Source: Pseudoalteromonas sp. NC201
Lineage (GTDB): Bacteria > Pseudomonadota > Gammaproteobacteria > Enterobacterales > Alteromonadaceae
DNA: 64,000 bases
Assembly: GCF_002850255.1 (NCBI RefSeq)
Contig: NZ_CP022522.1
Location: forward strand, 3,223,125 to 3,287,124
Direction: 5' to 3'
The translations under genes and the position numbers were made by a program. This document shows positions 16,992 through 27,146 of this stretch, piece by piece. Each line of letters begins with the position of its first letter. Positions within the stretch are counted from its first letter, which is position 1. The notes under the pieces were generated by a model that had not been told where the DNA came from, searched no databases, and saw only the letters and a program-made list of their open reading frames with translations.

Positions 16992-17022
16992 AGTTACTCT
17001 ATTATAATCACTGTAGCGTGAA

Positions 17023-19305
17023 TTAGAAGAATTTCACTTTGAATTCAGCACCAATGAAGCGCGCTTCATTTAGCATACCGGTGTTGTTATTGAAATCTAC
17101 ACCACCGATAACCACTTGCTCGTCAAATAGGTTACGAACAAAGGCTGACACTTCATATTCGTTATCGCCTTCAAACCACATATAACCAGCACGAAGACCT
17201 GTTTCAAACAAGGCTTCGCCTTCAAATTCTACTGATTTGTATAAGAAGAAGTCTACTTCACTACGGTAAGACATATCACCATATACAAAGAACTCGCCAT
17301 CTTCTAACTCTTTGGTGTAGCGAAGTGTTGCGTTTGCAATCCACTCAGGAGCGTGAGGTAGGCTGTTACCATCAAGTACAGCTAAGCCCTGACCATTAAC
17401 TGTGTTTGTGACGGTACATTGAGCACAAACCTGAACTGCAAGGTTTTTGTCTTCAAGCTCAGTTTTGTTATAGCTTAGGTTAAACGTTGCATTTAGCTCG
17501 TCAGTTAACACCCACTCAGTATCAAGCTCAAAACCATAACCGGTTGTCTTGTCTGCATTCACTAGGCGATTAAAGTTAGCACCACCACCTACAGCCGTTA
17601 GCTGTTGGTCGTCCATCTGATAGTAGAATACCGTCGCGTTTACACGACCTTGGCCATCAAGTACGTCTGACTTAATACCAGCTTCAATCGAGTTGGTAGT
17701 TTCTGACTTAGCAACAGTTACTTCATCACCGAACAAAATACGGCCTTGAACACTTGGAGCACGGAAGCCGTTAGCAAGACGACCAAACAAGTTTACGTCA
17801 TCAGTTAGCTTGTAAGTGGCACTTAAATCCCAGCTTACATGGCTATCGCTTGGGTTAGCGGTACCATCAAGTACATCAGGAGAGCCATTCCAAGGTGTTG
17901 GGTTTTTAGTACGTTTAGCGTAAAACTCTTTCTCATCGTCAGAATAACGCAAACCAGCTGTTACTTTTAAGTCATCAGATACGGTGTAATCAAAAGAGCC
18001 GAATACCGCCCATGCCGATGTATCTTGATCTTGGTAAGCGTAACCGTTCTGCACGCCATACTGGGCATACGCAGCATCATAGCCATTCGTATCGAAGCTA
18101 TAGCTTTCAATCATGAGATCTTCTTCAAATAAGAAGAGACCTACCTGATAGTTATAGTCGCCTGAAAAGTTGCTTGATAAACGAAGTTCTTGCGTATACT
18201 GGTTGTGCTCAGGAATAACATCAGCTGTTTCAGAAGTGAAAATAATCAAACCAGGACCTGAAACGCCAGCATTATTTGGGCCGTAACCACCGTCAACGTC
18301 TGCACGAGAATAGATTTCAGCACTTTCCCAAGCAGTAATTGACGTTACAGTATGCTCAGGTAAATCCCACTCAAGCTTTAGACTCAAACCTTGAGTTTCA
18401 ACCTGTTGCGTTGAGCGAGAGGCTGCATCGTGATATACCACATCGTTGTCATACAATGGGTTAATGTTGTTTGTGCCAGCTTCAATTAAATTTGCGCGAA
18501 ATGCAATTGGGCGACCATCTAAATCACGGTAGTGGTAGTTAAGTAGGCCGTTAAAATCATCGCCTTCATATAGGAATTGAACACGAACGGCTTGCTCGCT
18601 GTAACCACCTAGAGAATCTTCTTTTTCGAAGCCTGGCGCTTTTACATCGATATAGTCTTCTTGTTCCTGCCACAATGCAGAAATACGCGTTGATATACGA
18701 TCAGTTACTGAGCCGCCTACTGCGCCTTCAAAGTCTACCGCACCGCGGCTACCATAAGAAACAGCAGCATAGCCATCAAACTCTTGGCTTGGTCTAACTG
18801 TGTCAAATTTAACAAGACCTGCTGGCGTATTGCGACCAAATAGCGTGCCCTGAGGACCACGTAATACTTCAATACGTGCAATATCGAATACAGGGAAGCC
18901 TTTTAGAATAGGGTTTTCTTGAACCACTTCATCAACAACCAAAGATACAGGTTGAGAAGCATTTAGATCGAAGTCTGTGTTACCTAATCCACGTACGTAA
19001 AAACGTGGGAAAGTACGACCAAACGAAGATTCTACCGATAAACTTGGGATCTTCGCATTCATAAAGCGAATGTCCATACCCGCTGAGCTGTAAGCATTCA
19101 AGTTATCACCTTGGAGCGCTGAAACAGACACAGGTACTTCTTGTGCGTTTTCAACACGTTTACGTGCGGTAATTTGAATAACTTCTAGTTGATTTTTTTT
19201 GGCTTGCTCTTCTTCAGCAAGTGCAGAAAATGAAGTACCTGCCACAGCAGAGAACAACGTAGCATTAATAAGGGTAGCTAACGTAGATCTTTTCATTGCT
19301 TTCAT
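17023..19305 (-). CDS. TonB-dependent outer-membrane receptor
   Basis: A 760-residue TonB-dependent transporter. ATG 19305 (MKAMKRSTLATL) is chosen since it follows AAGG and opens a signal peptide ending ALA-EEE. The TonB box reads LEVIQITARKR; the plug follows with VPVSVSALQG, IPSLSVESSFG, FYVRGLG and the VLRGPQGTLFGRNTPAGLVKF signature. The remainder is a 22-strand barrel ending in FKVKFF with a terminal Phe. The style is that of iron-siderophore or carbohydrate receptors of marine gammaproteobacteria, but the ligand is unknown: no neighbouring transport or enzyme gene helps. It has its own terminator. Confidence 0.9.
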   Translation of the reverse strand: MKAMKRSTLATLINATLFSAVAGTSFSALAEEEQAKKNQLEVIQITARKRVENAQEVPVSVSALQGDNLNAYSSAGMDIRFMNAKIPSLSVESSFGRTFPRFYVRGLGNTDFDLNASQPVSLVVDEVVQENPILKGFPVFDIARIEVLRGPQGTLFGRNTPAGLVKFDTVRPSQEFDGYAAVSYGSRGAVDFEGAVGGSVTDRISTRISALWQEQEDYIDVKAPGFEKEDSLGGYSEQAVRVQFLYEGDDFNGLLNYHYRDLDGRPIAFRANLIEAGTNNINPLYDNDVVYHDAASRSTQQVETQGLSLKLEWDLPEHTVTSITAWESAEIYSRADVDGGYGPNNAGVSGPGLIIFTSETADVIPEHNQYTQELRLSSNFSGDYNYQVGLFLFEEDLMIESYSFDTNGYDAAYAQYGVQNGYAYQDQDTSAWAVFGSFDYTVSDDLKVTAGLRYSDDEKEFYAKRTKNPTPWNGSPDVLDGTANPSDSHVSWDLSATYKLTDDVNLFGRLANGFRAPSVQGRILFGDEVTVAKSETTNSIEAGIKSDVLDGQGRVNATVFYYQMDDQQLTAVGGGANFNRLVNADKTTGYGFELDTEWVLTDELNATFNLSYNKTELEDKNLAVQVCAQCTVTNTVNGQGLAVLDGNSLPHAPEWIANATLRYTKELEDGEFFVYGDMSYRSEVDFFLYKSVEFEGEALFETGLRAGYMWFEGDNEYEVSAFVRNLFDEQVVIGGVDFNNNTGMLNEARFIGAEFKVKFF

Positions 19306-19862
19306 GTTGGTTTTCGACCTTTTAGTGCACTCTTTGTTCAACGGTTTAAAATTTGGGCGCCGTTTCACTTAGGCGTGAACGTTCAATTTTTCGCGATTTG
19401 AATATAATAACGCGGACCTTACAGTCGAGAGTGCGATACAACTTTGTAAGGCTGAACGAGACGGCGGTAATTATAGCAGGTAATTTCTACTTTGCTTTAT
19501 AAACCGAACTAAAAAATCAATTTTTTTGCAACTTTCAGCGACGTTAGCTGACAGTTTACAACATTTAGCAACAAAAAACACAAAAAAGCGGACAATTGTC
19601 CTTTAAACTTAATAGTATATAAGTTCCAAAAAACCACCTTTACCGATAACAGAACCATAACACAGCGGTCGAAACTGTGCCGGTTACCTAAACAATACAA
19701 ATTTGCGCCCAAACAAACGTATTGGCCATATCGGAAACCATGATTGCAATGCCAATGATATGACACCGGTGTAATGATAAAGTTCAAACAAAATTAAAAA
19801 GAGGACATTAGACCGATTAAAGGGAAGTTTTAGCCTTTCTATGCCAATTATGAATAAAAAGC
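19306..19862. other. 557-base non-coding stretch
   Basis: Between the TonB receptor and sixA, both on the minus strand. It must hold the receptor's promoter and 5' leader. It is AT-rich with runs of A and T. Open frames here lack ribosome sites and protein-like composition. I see no recognisable RNA, repeat or operator. Confidence 0.5.
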
Positions 19863-20324
19863 TTAAGGTAACTGCATTGATGTAAATTCGGCGCGTCCAG
19901 TCTGTTCATTGTATTCAATTATAGCTACAGCAGCAGTCGAGAAGATAGGCATCGTATCAGGACACAAACGATCGACTAAATAGCTGACAATCGGCATATG
20001 TGCAACCAAAATCCAAGTTTGATATACGGGATACATAGACATAAGCGTTTCTAGATAATCGATAGCTGTGTGTGCTGAACCACTCGGCACTATGTCTGAA
20101 CAGGTTTCAATAAATTTGGGAGTTTGAGGTGCAAGTACTTGCTCCGCTGTTTGTTGTGCTCTGACGAAGGGGCTTACAAGCGCAGCATCTATCTCAAAGT
20201 ATTGTTTCAACCACTCGCCTACATCCTTGGCTTGCTGTAGCCCCTGTTCGGTTAAGTTTCTACTCGCATCATCAGCCTGCATAGGTTCAGCCTCACCATG
20301 ACGCATTATTAAGATAGTCTTCAT
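19863..20324 (-). CDS. sixA: phosphohistidine phosphatase SixA
   Basis: Histidine phosphatase-family protein of 153 residues that dephosphorylates phosphohistidine on proteins of the nitrogen phosphotransferase system or, as first described, the ArcB HPt domain. The catalytic RHG motif is at the N-terminus (MKTILIMRHGEAEP), with the second catalytic His in LVAHMPIV near the C-terminus and Arg in SPFVRAQQTAE. ATG 20324 has AGAAGG upstream; a GTG at 20336 is a less likely start. Monocistronic. Confidence 0.9.
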   Translation of the reverse strand: MKTILIMRHGEAEPMQADDASRNLTEQGLQQAKDVGEWLKQYFEIDAALVSPFVRAQQTAEQVLAPQTPKFIETCSDIVPSGSAHTAIDYLETLMSMYPVYQTWILVAHMPIVSYLVDRLCPDTMPIFSTAAVAIIEYNEQTGRAEFTSMQLP

Positions 20325-20610
20325 ACTGTTCAGCACCTTCTATTTATATCATCCTACATATATTTACTTAAGCGCGATGAGATCCGCATTTAAACTATTG
20401 TCGCTAATGGTCTTTCCCTTTTGTACCACTCACAACATCGGATCTTATGCTTGCTGACTTCTCAATATATGCAGCTGGATATTATTTTCTTCTAAACCGG
20501 TAGCTATCTCACTGGTTTGTTCGCTATATTAAAACAAATGAAGGATTAACATGAAATGAAATTCTAATTACCTTCAGTTATCTTTTAACTAATTTATCGG
20601 CAGCAGCATA

Positions 20611-23280
20611 TTGAAACTGAGTAATAATGATAGTCGGCAGTACCAATTACTAACACTGGACAATGGTCTTAGAGTCTTGTTGATCAATGACGATTCAACC
20701 GCTAAGTGCGCCGTATCATTAACCGTTAATGTTGGTCACTTTGACGATCCTGAAGATCGCCAAGGGATGGCACACTTTTTAGAACATATGCTGTTTCTTG
20801 GTACTGTTGAACACCCTGACTCTGGTGGGTTTTCTCAATTTATTAGTCAATATGGTGGTCAAAGCAACGCATGGACAGGTACTGAGCATTCAAGCTATTA
20901 CTTTGACTGTGACGCCGAACGATTAGATGAAGCATTAGCGCGTTTTAGCCAATTCTTTGTATCTCCTTTATTGAGTGATAGCGACACAGAAAAAGAACGA
21001 GAGGCGATTGACGCTGAGTTTAAAATGAAAGTCAAAGATGATGGCCGTCGCATCTATCAAGTTCATAAAGAAACCATCAATCCTAAACACCCATTCGCCA
21101 AGTTTTCTGTTGGTACGCGAGACACTCTCGCGGATCGTAATGGCAATATAGCCCGTGAATTACGCGCATTTTTTAATAAGTATTATAAAGCTCAGTGGAT
21201 GACACTAGTTGTTGCCGGACCACAACCGTTGACAACCTTGGAATCCTACAGTTTACCGTTTGCGAAAATAATTGGCTCCAAAGAAGAAAAACCAGCGATA
21301 CAAGTTCCGATGTATCGTGAATGCGACTTGCAATTAGAGTTAAAAATCAAACCCCGAAAGCATATGCAAAAACTTATTGTCAGTTTTGCTATGCCCAACC
21401 CTACAGATTTATACCGCCATAAGAGTGTGAGCTTTTTAGCCCATTTGTTAGGGTATGAAGGTAAAGGCTCGCTGTACTCTATCCTCAAGTCACAAGGTTG
21501 GATCAATGCACTATCGGCTGGTGGTGGGATCACGGGTAGTAATTTCAGAGACTTTAACATCAGTTTTGCACTTACCGATGAAGGGATTGAATACTATGAA
21601 GACATAGTGGAAATGCTATTCGAGTACATAGCTTTAATTAAGCAAAATACCGCCGCACTACCACGCCTTTACCAAGACAAAAGTACTTTACTGGATATCG
21701 CGTTCGATAACCAAGAAGTTGGCCGCATGTTAGACTGGGTAAATTCAATCAGCGTTAATATGCACCACTATGAGGAAGAAGATTTTCTCTATGGTGATTA
21801 TCGCATGGATGGCTTTTCTCAAGAGCAACACGAAAAACTACTGATGCATTTGTGCCCTACCAATATGCGCCTTGTGCTTATCCACCCTAATGTAGAGGTA
21901 AATAAAAAGGCCAAGTGGTACAACACGCCATATAGTGTCTCGCCGATAGCTACAGACTGGATTGAGTCTCTTTATAATGTGCATATGCCTTTGCCACAAA
22001 TGTCACTGCCATTGATTAATCCATACCTTAGCGCGAAAAATCCACTTCATGATATAGAGAGCGAGCAAGATACGCCGATCCGCCTTGCTGATCAGCCTGG
22101 ATTTGAATTTTGGTTTAAACAAGATCTGACTTTTAGAGTTACCAAGGGGCATTTTTATCTCGAAATAGACTCCGCCCCGTCCGTCACCTGTCATAAACAT
22201 ATGGCACTATCTCGCCTGTTTGCCGATCTCTTTATGGATGCTGTTGCAGAGCGTTTTTATAGCGCAGAATTGGCAGGCCTTAGTTATCATATTAATTCTC
22301 ATCAAGGAGGCTTAACCCTGCACACTGCAGGACTTACAGGTAATCAAATTACCTTGGTTTTAGAGCTAGTCGAGGCGCTACTGAACCAACCTATCCATGC
22401 AGCTCGCTTTGCAGAATATAAAAAGCAACTTATCCGCCACTGGAAAAATCACAATAAGAATAAACCAGTGAGCGAACTATTTAGCAGACTTGGGGCTCAC
22501 TTGATGCCATGGAATCCAAGTCCTGAAGATTTAGCCAGCGCACTTAAAAGTGCCAGCTTTAACGAATTTCAATTATTCAGAAAGCAGTTTTTTTCAGCCA
22601 TTCACGTCAAAGCTTTTATGCATGGTAATTGGCAACTAAAACATGCTGAAAAATTAAAAACATCAGTACACGGGCTGTTTTCAAGCAGCGAAATCTTGGA
22701 AGATCTGAAACGTCCCTTAAACGAGTTGACGCAACTAACGGAACAACATATCGAACGTGAAGGCAGTGATTATGCCTTCATTGAATATTTTCAATCACGT
22801 ACCGATTCTGTTGAAGAAAAAGTCACCATGATGGCGGTTAATAACCTCATAAATCAAGATTACTTTGAACAGTTAAGAACGAAGGAACAACTTGGTTATT
22901 TGGTTGGCGCTGGATATGCACCATTCAATACACGTGCGGGTATCGCTTTTTATATTCAATCCCCCAACTTTGATAGTAAACACCTACTTACAAGGCATGC
23001 TAGATTTCTTAAACAATTTGCAAAGCAATTACATCAGTTAGATGAGAAAAGTTGGCAGCGCTCTAAAGAAAGCTTGTTGTTACATATTTCGGAGCAAGAC
23101 AAAAACCTGAGGCTAAGAGCGCAGCGTTTGTGGATTTCAATTACCAATGACTTTCACCAGTTTGATATGCAACAAAGATTAATCCAAGCTTTGGCCGATT
23201 TGGAACTAGAAGACATCCTTGCCTATATAGATAAGATGCTAGAGCCAAATGCTCCACGATTGATTTTAAAGTGCAATTAA
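20611..23280 (+). CDS. insulinase-type M16 zinc protease (protease III family)
   Basis: Large single-chain M16A peptidase of 889 residues with the inverted zinc motif HFLEH (His55, Glu58, His59) and the downstream Glu in EREAIDAEF. The family degrades peptides inside a closed chamber made of two halves. The second half carries no zinc motif, as expected, and has the conserved RTKEQLGYLVGAGYAPF stretch. Unlike E. coli PtrA no signal peptide is visible, so it may be cytoplasmic. The apparent start is TTG 20611 with no clear ribosome site, and no in-frame ATG lies close, so expression may be weak or the start unusual. Confidence 0.88.
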   Translation: MKLSNNDSRQYQLLTLDNGLRVLLINDDSTAKCAVSLTVNVGHFDDPEDRQGMAHFLEHMLFLGTVEHPDSGGFSQFISQYGGQSNAWTGTEHSSYYFDCDAERLDEALARFSQFFVSPLLSDSDTEKEREAIDAEFKMKVKDDGRRIYQVHKETINPKHPFAKFSVGTRDTLADRNGNIARELRAFFNKYYKAQWMTLVVAGPQPLTTLESYSLPFAKIIGSKEEKPAIQVPMYRECDLQLELKIKPRKHMQKLIVSFAMPNPTDLYRHKSVSFLAHLLGYEGKGSLYSILKSQGWINALSAGGGITGSNFRDFNISFALTDEGIEYYEDIVEMLFEYIALIKQNTAALPRLYQDKSTLLDIAFDNQEVGRMLDWVNSISVNMHHYEEEDFLYGDYRMDGFSQEQHEKLLMHLCPTNMRLVLIHPNVEVNKKAKWYNTPYSVSPIATDWIESLYNVHMPLPQMSLPLINPYLSAKNPLHDIESEQDTPIRLADQPGFEFWFKQDLTFRVTKGHFYLEIDSAPSVTCHKHMALSRLFADLFMDAVAERFYSAELAGLSYHINSHQGGLTLHTAGLTGNQITLVLELVEALLNQPIHAARFAEYKKQLIRHWKNHNKNKPVSELFSRLGAHLMPWNPSPEDLASALKSASFNEFQLFRKQFFSAIHVKAFMHGNWQLKHAEKLKTSVHGLFSSSEILEDLKRPLNELTQLTEQHIEREGSDYAFIEYFQSRTDSVEEKVTMMAVNNLINQDYFEQLRTKEQLGYLVGAGYAPFNTRAGIAFYIQSPNFDSKHLLTRHARFLKQFAKQLHQLDEKSWQRSKESLLLHISEQDKNLRLRAQRLWISITNDFHQFDMQQRLIQALADLELEDILAYIDKMLEPNAPRLILKCN

Positions 23281-23544
23281 TGCTTTAGTGTAAGCAAGGA
23301 GCGCTTATCAAGTTTTCAGATACCTAATAAGACTTTCCTCACCTAGCGCATCCATATAAGTCTCAACTGAAGCTCAAAAAATGCGCAACCATATTCGTTA
23401 GCGCAATGAATTTCATCTGAAACTTTGTTTCGCTGTTGTGAAAAACCGCAATTAACCTGAATTTACCCTTAATCAACGTTTTCCTTTTGACTACTACAAT
23501 GGCTTGATTTAGATTAGAGATTGCAGTTATGAATTACGCATAAT

Positions 23545-25782
23545 ATGAGCCTAAAAATAAAAACAATAACAATCAATGCACTACTTTTATCACTGACTCC
23601 GCATGTAACTTACGCCAGTGAAGCAAGTGTATTAACTGGTGCCCAGTTAGCCTGGCTTGTACCATGCGTGATTGCTCTGCTCAGCATTCCTTACTTAGTT
23701 TGGTCGAATCACCAACTCAAAAAGTCCACTCTTCAACTTAAGCACTCAGAACAACGATTTAAAAGTACGATTGAAGGCAGTGGCGATACACTATGGGACT
23801 GGAATATTCAATCAGGTGAGATTGTTCGGATCAACGACAAATACGGCATGAACTCTGCCAAGCCTGGCGGCATCATCCCCAACCAGCATAGGATCCATCC
23901 GCAAGACCTATTAATCGTTGAAAAGCTGATGAAACAGCATTTCGCAGAAAAGACACCTTTCTTTGAAGCAAGCTATCGTATTAAAGATGAACTAGGTCAG
24001 TATCATTGGGTGTTAGACCGAGGCAAAATTATCGAGAAAGATGCCAACCTCAACCCCTTAAGAATGACAGGTACGGTTCGCGATATTAGTCACTTCAAGA
24101 GTACCGAAGAAAGGTTAAATCTGTTTGCAAAATGTGTTGAATCACTTACTGACGCAATCGCAATTTACGACAAACATTATAATTTAGTCGACCTAAATCC
24201 AAGCTACTTGAAGCTATTTGGTGGTCAACGGGAACATTATCTGAATAAGCACTTTAACTTACCGGGTTATGATCAGAAGTTTGTCGCCCAAGTAAAAGCT
24301 CAGCTAAAGCAAACAGAGCATTGGCAAGAAGAACTCAAACTTCGTAATGCAGCAGACGTACTCTTGCCTATAGAAATTACGATTGACGAGATTAAAAATA
24401 ATCACGGCCAGATCAGCAACTATGTGGTTGTTTACTCAGATTTAACCGAACGTAAGAAAGCAGAATCACAACTCCACAATTTATCAAATCGCGATCGTAC
24501 GACAGGTCTCCCCAATCGCAACCTGTTCTTTACCAATCTACAAAAGCTATCGTTACAAGGGGCGCATCATGCCCTACTTGTCTTCGACTTAGATAACTTT
24601 AAAAAGATCAACGATTCGCTGGGCCACCAGTTAGGTGATACGCTACTAGCAAAACTAGCAATGCGGCTAAATAAACTTGCTCGCCAACAAGATACCTTTT
24701 ACCGGCTGGGTGGTGATGAGTTTGCATTGGTAATTTCAGGCACCAATGATATTCACACTATTACACGTACTGCAAAACAGTTTCTAGCTGCGATTGCTAC
24801 GCCTTTTAAAATTGCTAACCACGAGTTAGTGATCACCTCTTCTGTTGGGATTGTACTATGCCCTGAAGATGGTAAGTCTCCTGAAAGCCTGCTGAAAAAT
24901 GCAGATACCGCTATGTATCATGCCAAGCAAAAGGGTAACCATTATTTATTCTTTAATGATTCAATGAATGAGCAAGCGGTTAAACGTCTGCAAATAGAAA
25001 ACTTAATGCGTTATGGCCTCAAAGAGGATCACTTTGTTGTCTACTATCAGCCAAAAATGAACATTAAAACCGGCGAACTGGTTGGTATGGAAGCGTTAGT
25101 ACGTTTCATTACCCCAAAAAAGGGGGTGATAAGTCCTGGTGTATTTATCCCCATCGCAGAAGAAACTGGACAGATCATCGAAATTGGAGAGGTCGTTTTA
25201 GACAAAGCATGCCGTGATGTGAAGCGCTGGATTGATAAAGGATTGTTTAATGGCAGAGTTGCGGTGAATTTATCAGCAAAACAGTTTAGCTTGCCGGATT
25301 TGACCACTCGTATCGACATTATCTTGCAAAAAAATCAACTTCCTTCTTATTTTCTTGAGTTAGAAATCACAGAAGGAACGGTGATGGACGATCCAAAAGA
25401 AGCAATTTCGATAATGCGCTCCCTCAGTGCTAGAGGAATACACTTAGCCATGGATGACTTTGGTACTGGTTATTCATCACTGGCTTATCTCAAGCAATTT
25501 CCACTGAATACACTCAAGGTCGATAAAGCATTTATCGATGACATGGGTAACGAGCGCGGCAGAAACATGGTGGACTCTATTGTCACTATCGCGCACAACT
25601 TAGACCTTCATGTTGTCGCAGAAGGTGTTGAAAATGAAGAGCAACTCAATATTTTAGAACAGTTAAACTGCCAAACAGTTCAGGGCTATTACTATTCAAA
25701 ACCGCTTTCAAGCAATGAATTTGAGCAATTTTTAAAGCAACACACCCCGAGTGAAAAACCAAACCTACAGCTCGTACAATAG
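23545..25782 (+). CDS. membrane-associated PAS-PAS-GGDEF-EAL cyclic-di-GMP enzyme
   Basis: A 745-residue regulator of c-di-GMP. An N-terminal hydrophobic region (residues 8-25 and 33-53) probably anchors it; two PAS domains follow (about 68-185 and 190-300), the first ending in MTGTVRDIS. The GGDEF domain has an intact GGDEF at 389-393 with NFKKINDSLGHQLGD upstream. The EAL domain has EAL at 516-518, the metal-binding ITEGTVMDD and loop-6 DDFGTGYSSL. Both sites therefore look catalytically competent; which activity dominates cannot be told. ATG start at 23545 without a strong ribosome site. Monocistronic. Confidence 0.92.
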   Translation: MSLKIKTITINALLLSLTPHVTYASEASVLTGAQLAWLVPCVIALLSIPYLVWSNHQLKKSTLQLKHSEQRFKSTIEGSGDTLWDWNIQSGEIVRINDKYGMNSAKPGGIIPNQHRIHPQDLLIVEKLMKQHFAEKTPFFEASYRIKDELGQYHWVLDRGKIIEKDANLNPLRMTGTVRDISHFKSTEERLNLFAKCVESLTDAIAIYDKHYNLVDLNPSYLKLFGGQREHYLNKHFNLPGYDQKFVAQVKAQLKQTEHWQEELKLRNAADVLLPIEITIDEIKNNHGQISNYVVVYSDLTERKKAESQLHNLSNRDRTTGLPNRNLFFTNLQKLSLQGAHHALLVFDLDNFKKINDSLGHQLGDTLLAKLAMRLNKLARQQDTFYRLGGDEFALVISGTNDIHTITRTAKQFLAAIATPFKIANHELVITSSVGIVLCPEDGKSPESLLKNADTAMYHAKQKGNHYLFFNDSMNEQAVKRLQIENLMRYGLKEDHFVVYYQPKMNIKTGELVGMEALVRFITPKKGVISPGVFIPIAEETGQIIEIGEVVLDKACRDVKRWIDKGLFNGRVAVNLSAKQFSLPDLTTRIDIILQKNQLPSYFLELEITEGTVMDDPKEAISIMRSLSARGIHLAMDDFGTGYSSLAYLKQFPLNTLKVDKAFIDDMGNERGRNMVDSIVTIAHNLDLHVVAEGVENEEQLNILEQLNCQTVQGYYYSKPLSSNEFEQFLKQHTPSEKPNLQLVQ

Positions 25783-25808
25783 CCTTATTTCATTTGACCT
25801 AACTACGT

Positions 25809-26000
25809 TTATGCTTTCCAACTAACTAAATTTGCGCATCGACGCATCCACGCTCTGCGATAGTGCACTCGAAAAAGAACCAGCGCCGCGGGACCTGCCA
25901 CTAAAGCCAAACTTAACCAGCGTTTTCTCGGCATTCCAGTCCACAGAGTTTGAAGATACATTGCCATCGCACATAAAGCTGAAATAATTCCAAAAGCCAC
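25809..26000 (-). CDS. small membrane protein (63 residues)
   Basis: Starts at GTG 26000, seven bases after a good GAGGTG ribosome site, which argues that it is real. The chain has two hydrophobic segments (MAFGIISALCAMAMYLQ and LSLALVAGPAALVLF) joined by a basic loop (GMPRKRW), and a strongly basic C-terminal half (RVHYRRAWMRRC). That topology would place both ends in the periplasm or, if the second helix re-enters, the tail in the cytoplasm. No family recognised. It converges on the GGDEF-EAL gene. Confidence 0.55.
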   Translation of the reverse strand: MAFGIISALCAMAMYLQTLWTGMPRKRWLSLALVAGPAALVLFRVHYRRAWMRRCANLVSWKA

Positions 26001-26604
26001 TGATACACCTCGGTTTTTTAATTCAAAAAGAAAACTAAAACATTCTTTATTGGGAAAGAAACATCACATTTCGATACTATTTACTAATGCGGGCGATGAG
26101 TCTACACAACGTTCAATATTTAATCAATGAAGAAATTATTGTTGCATATTTTTGTATTATTTAATTTAATAGCGGACTGTTTAGAGGTATAGCATTGCAC
26201 AAGGGGTGTTATGCCGTAACTTTCCTAATTTGGGAAATAGAGACAAGTGGGAAATTTTTTACGGTCAAATGCCAATGATTTCCTAGCTTAGTCCACTTAG
26301 GTTATGAGTGTATTTTTAGCGTACTGTGTTGAGCAGACTTTGTCCTTAACTGGAAATTAAAAGTTAGCTTTTCTAATATTGTAGACGACTGAAATTTTAG
26401 TGCTTTTACACACTGTACTTATTTTAATCGTCAACTGTGAGTTAAACCGATATAAAACGGTCAGTTATTCAATAATTGTCTGCGTTATAACGCCATAGTA
26501 TAGACTTTCTGATAGTTTTTACTGATAGACGATTACAGTATTATCACAAGAGCTGCTAAACTTACTCTCATGTAGTATTAACTGTTACTTCAAGGACACG
26601 GGCT
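26001..26604. other. 604-base non-coding stretch
   Basis: Lies between two divergent genes, the small membrane protein and yjbR. It is about two-thirds A+T. I found no open frame with a ribosome site, no tRNA-like fold, no terminal repeats and no obvious terminator. Besides two promoters it could hide a small RNA, but nothing in the sequence shows one. Confidence 0.5.
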
Positions 26605-27000
26605 ATGGATCAGAAAAGCGTACATGAATATTTGCAGGCCAAGCCTGCAACCTTTATCACTAAGCCTTTTGCGCAAGACGTAGATGTGTACAAAGTTCAA
26701 CATAAAATGTTTGCAACTCTGACTGAGGGGAAAGAGGGGCAAGTAAATGAAAATGGTGAACCTGTTTGGTGGTTAAATGTAAAATGCGACCCTGACGAAG
26801 CATTATTGCTTAGAGATAAGTATTCGTCTGTTGTGCCAGGTTATCACATGAATAAGCGTCTTTGGAATACAGTCATCTTAGATGGCACTATTCCAGAAGA
26901 CGAAATAAAGAAAATGATTGATGATTCTTATCAAATCGTCGTGGATAACCTACCGACCGCACAACGTGAAGAACTTGCTAGCAAAGTCACGCAACGTTAA
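26605..27000 (+). CDS. MmcQ/YjbR family protein
   Basis: A 131-residue protein of the MmcQ/YjbR family, whose cyaY-like alpha/beta fold has been called DNA-binding without firm functional proof. Recognisable stretches are KPFAQDVDVYKVQHKMFATL, WWLNVKCDPDEALLLRDKY, VVPGYHMNKRLWNTVIL and the C-terminal MIDDSYQIVVDNL. Length and order are normal. ATG follows AAGGACACGGGCT. A strong terminator comes directly after, so it is transcribed alone. Confidence 0.88.
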   Translation: MDQKSVHEYLQAKPATFITKPFAQDVDVYKVQHKMFATLTEGKEGQVNENGEPVWWLNVKCDPDEALLLRDKYSSVVPGYHMNKRLWNTVILDGTIPEDEIKKMIDDSYQIVVDNLPTAQREELASKVTQR

Positions 27001-27002
27001 TT

Positions 27003-27037
27003 AAAACGGCATTTAGGTAAACCTAAATGCCGTTTTA
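27003..27037. terminator. long perfect terminator hairpin after yjbR
   Basis: AAAACGGCATTTAGGT and its complement ACCTAAATGCCGTTTT pair around a short loop. A and T tracts on both sides allow action in both directions. Confidence 0.85.
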
Positions 27038-27146
27038 CCTCTCTATATCCTCGCACTTAATCTCTATATTTAATGTCGATCAACTTGTCTTCAAATCACT
27101 CTGATAGTATACAAAAAGAATAACCAAGCAATGTTAGAGTGACGAC

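Noticed and set aside
19509..19787. Minus-strand frame of 92 codons in the leader of the TonB receptor
   Set aside because: Odd composition with many Cys, His and Tyr, no ribosome site, AT-rich non-coding context.
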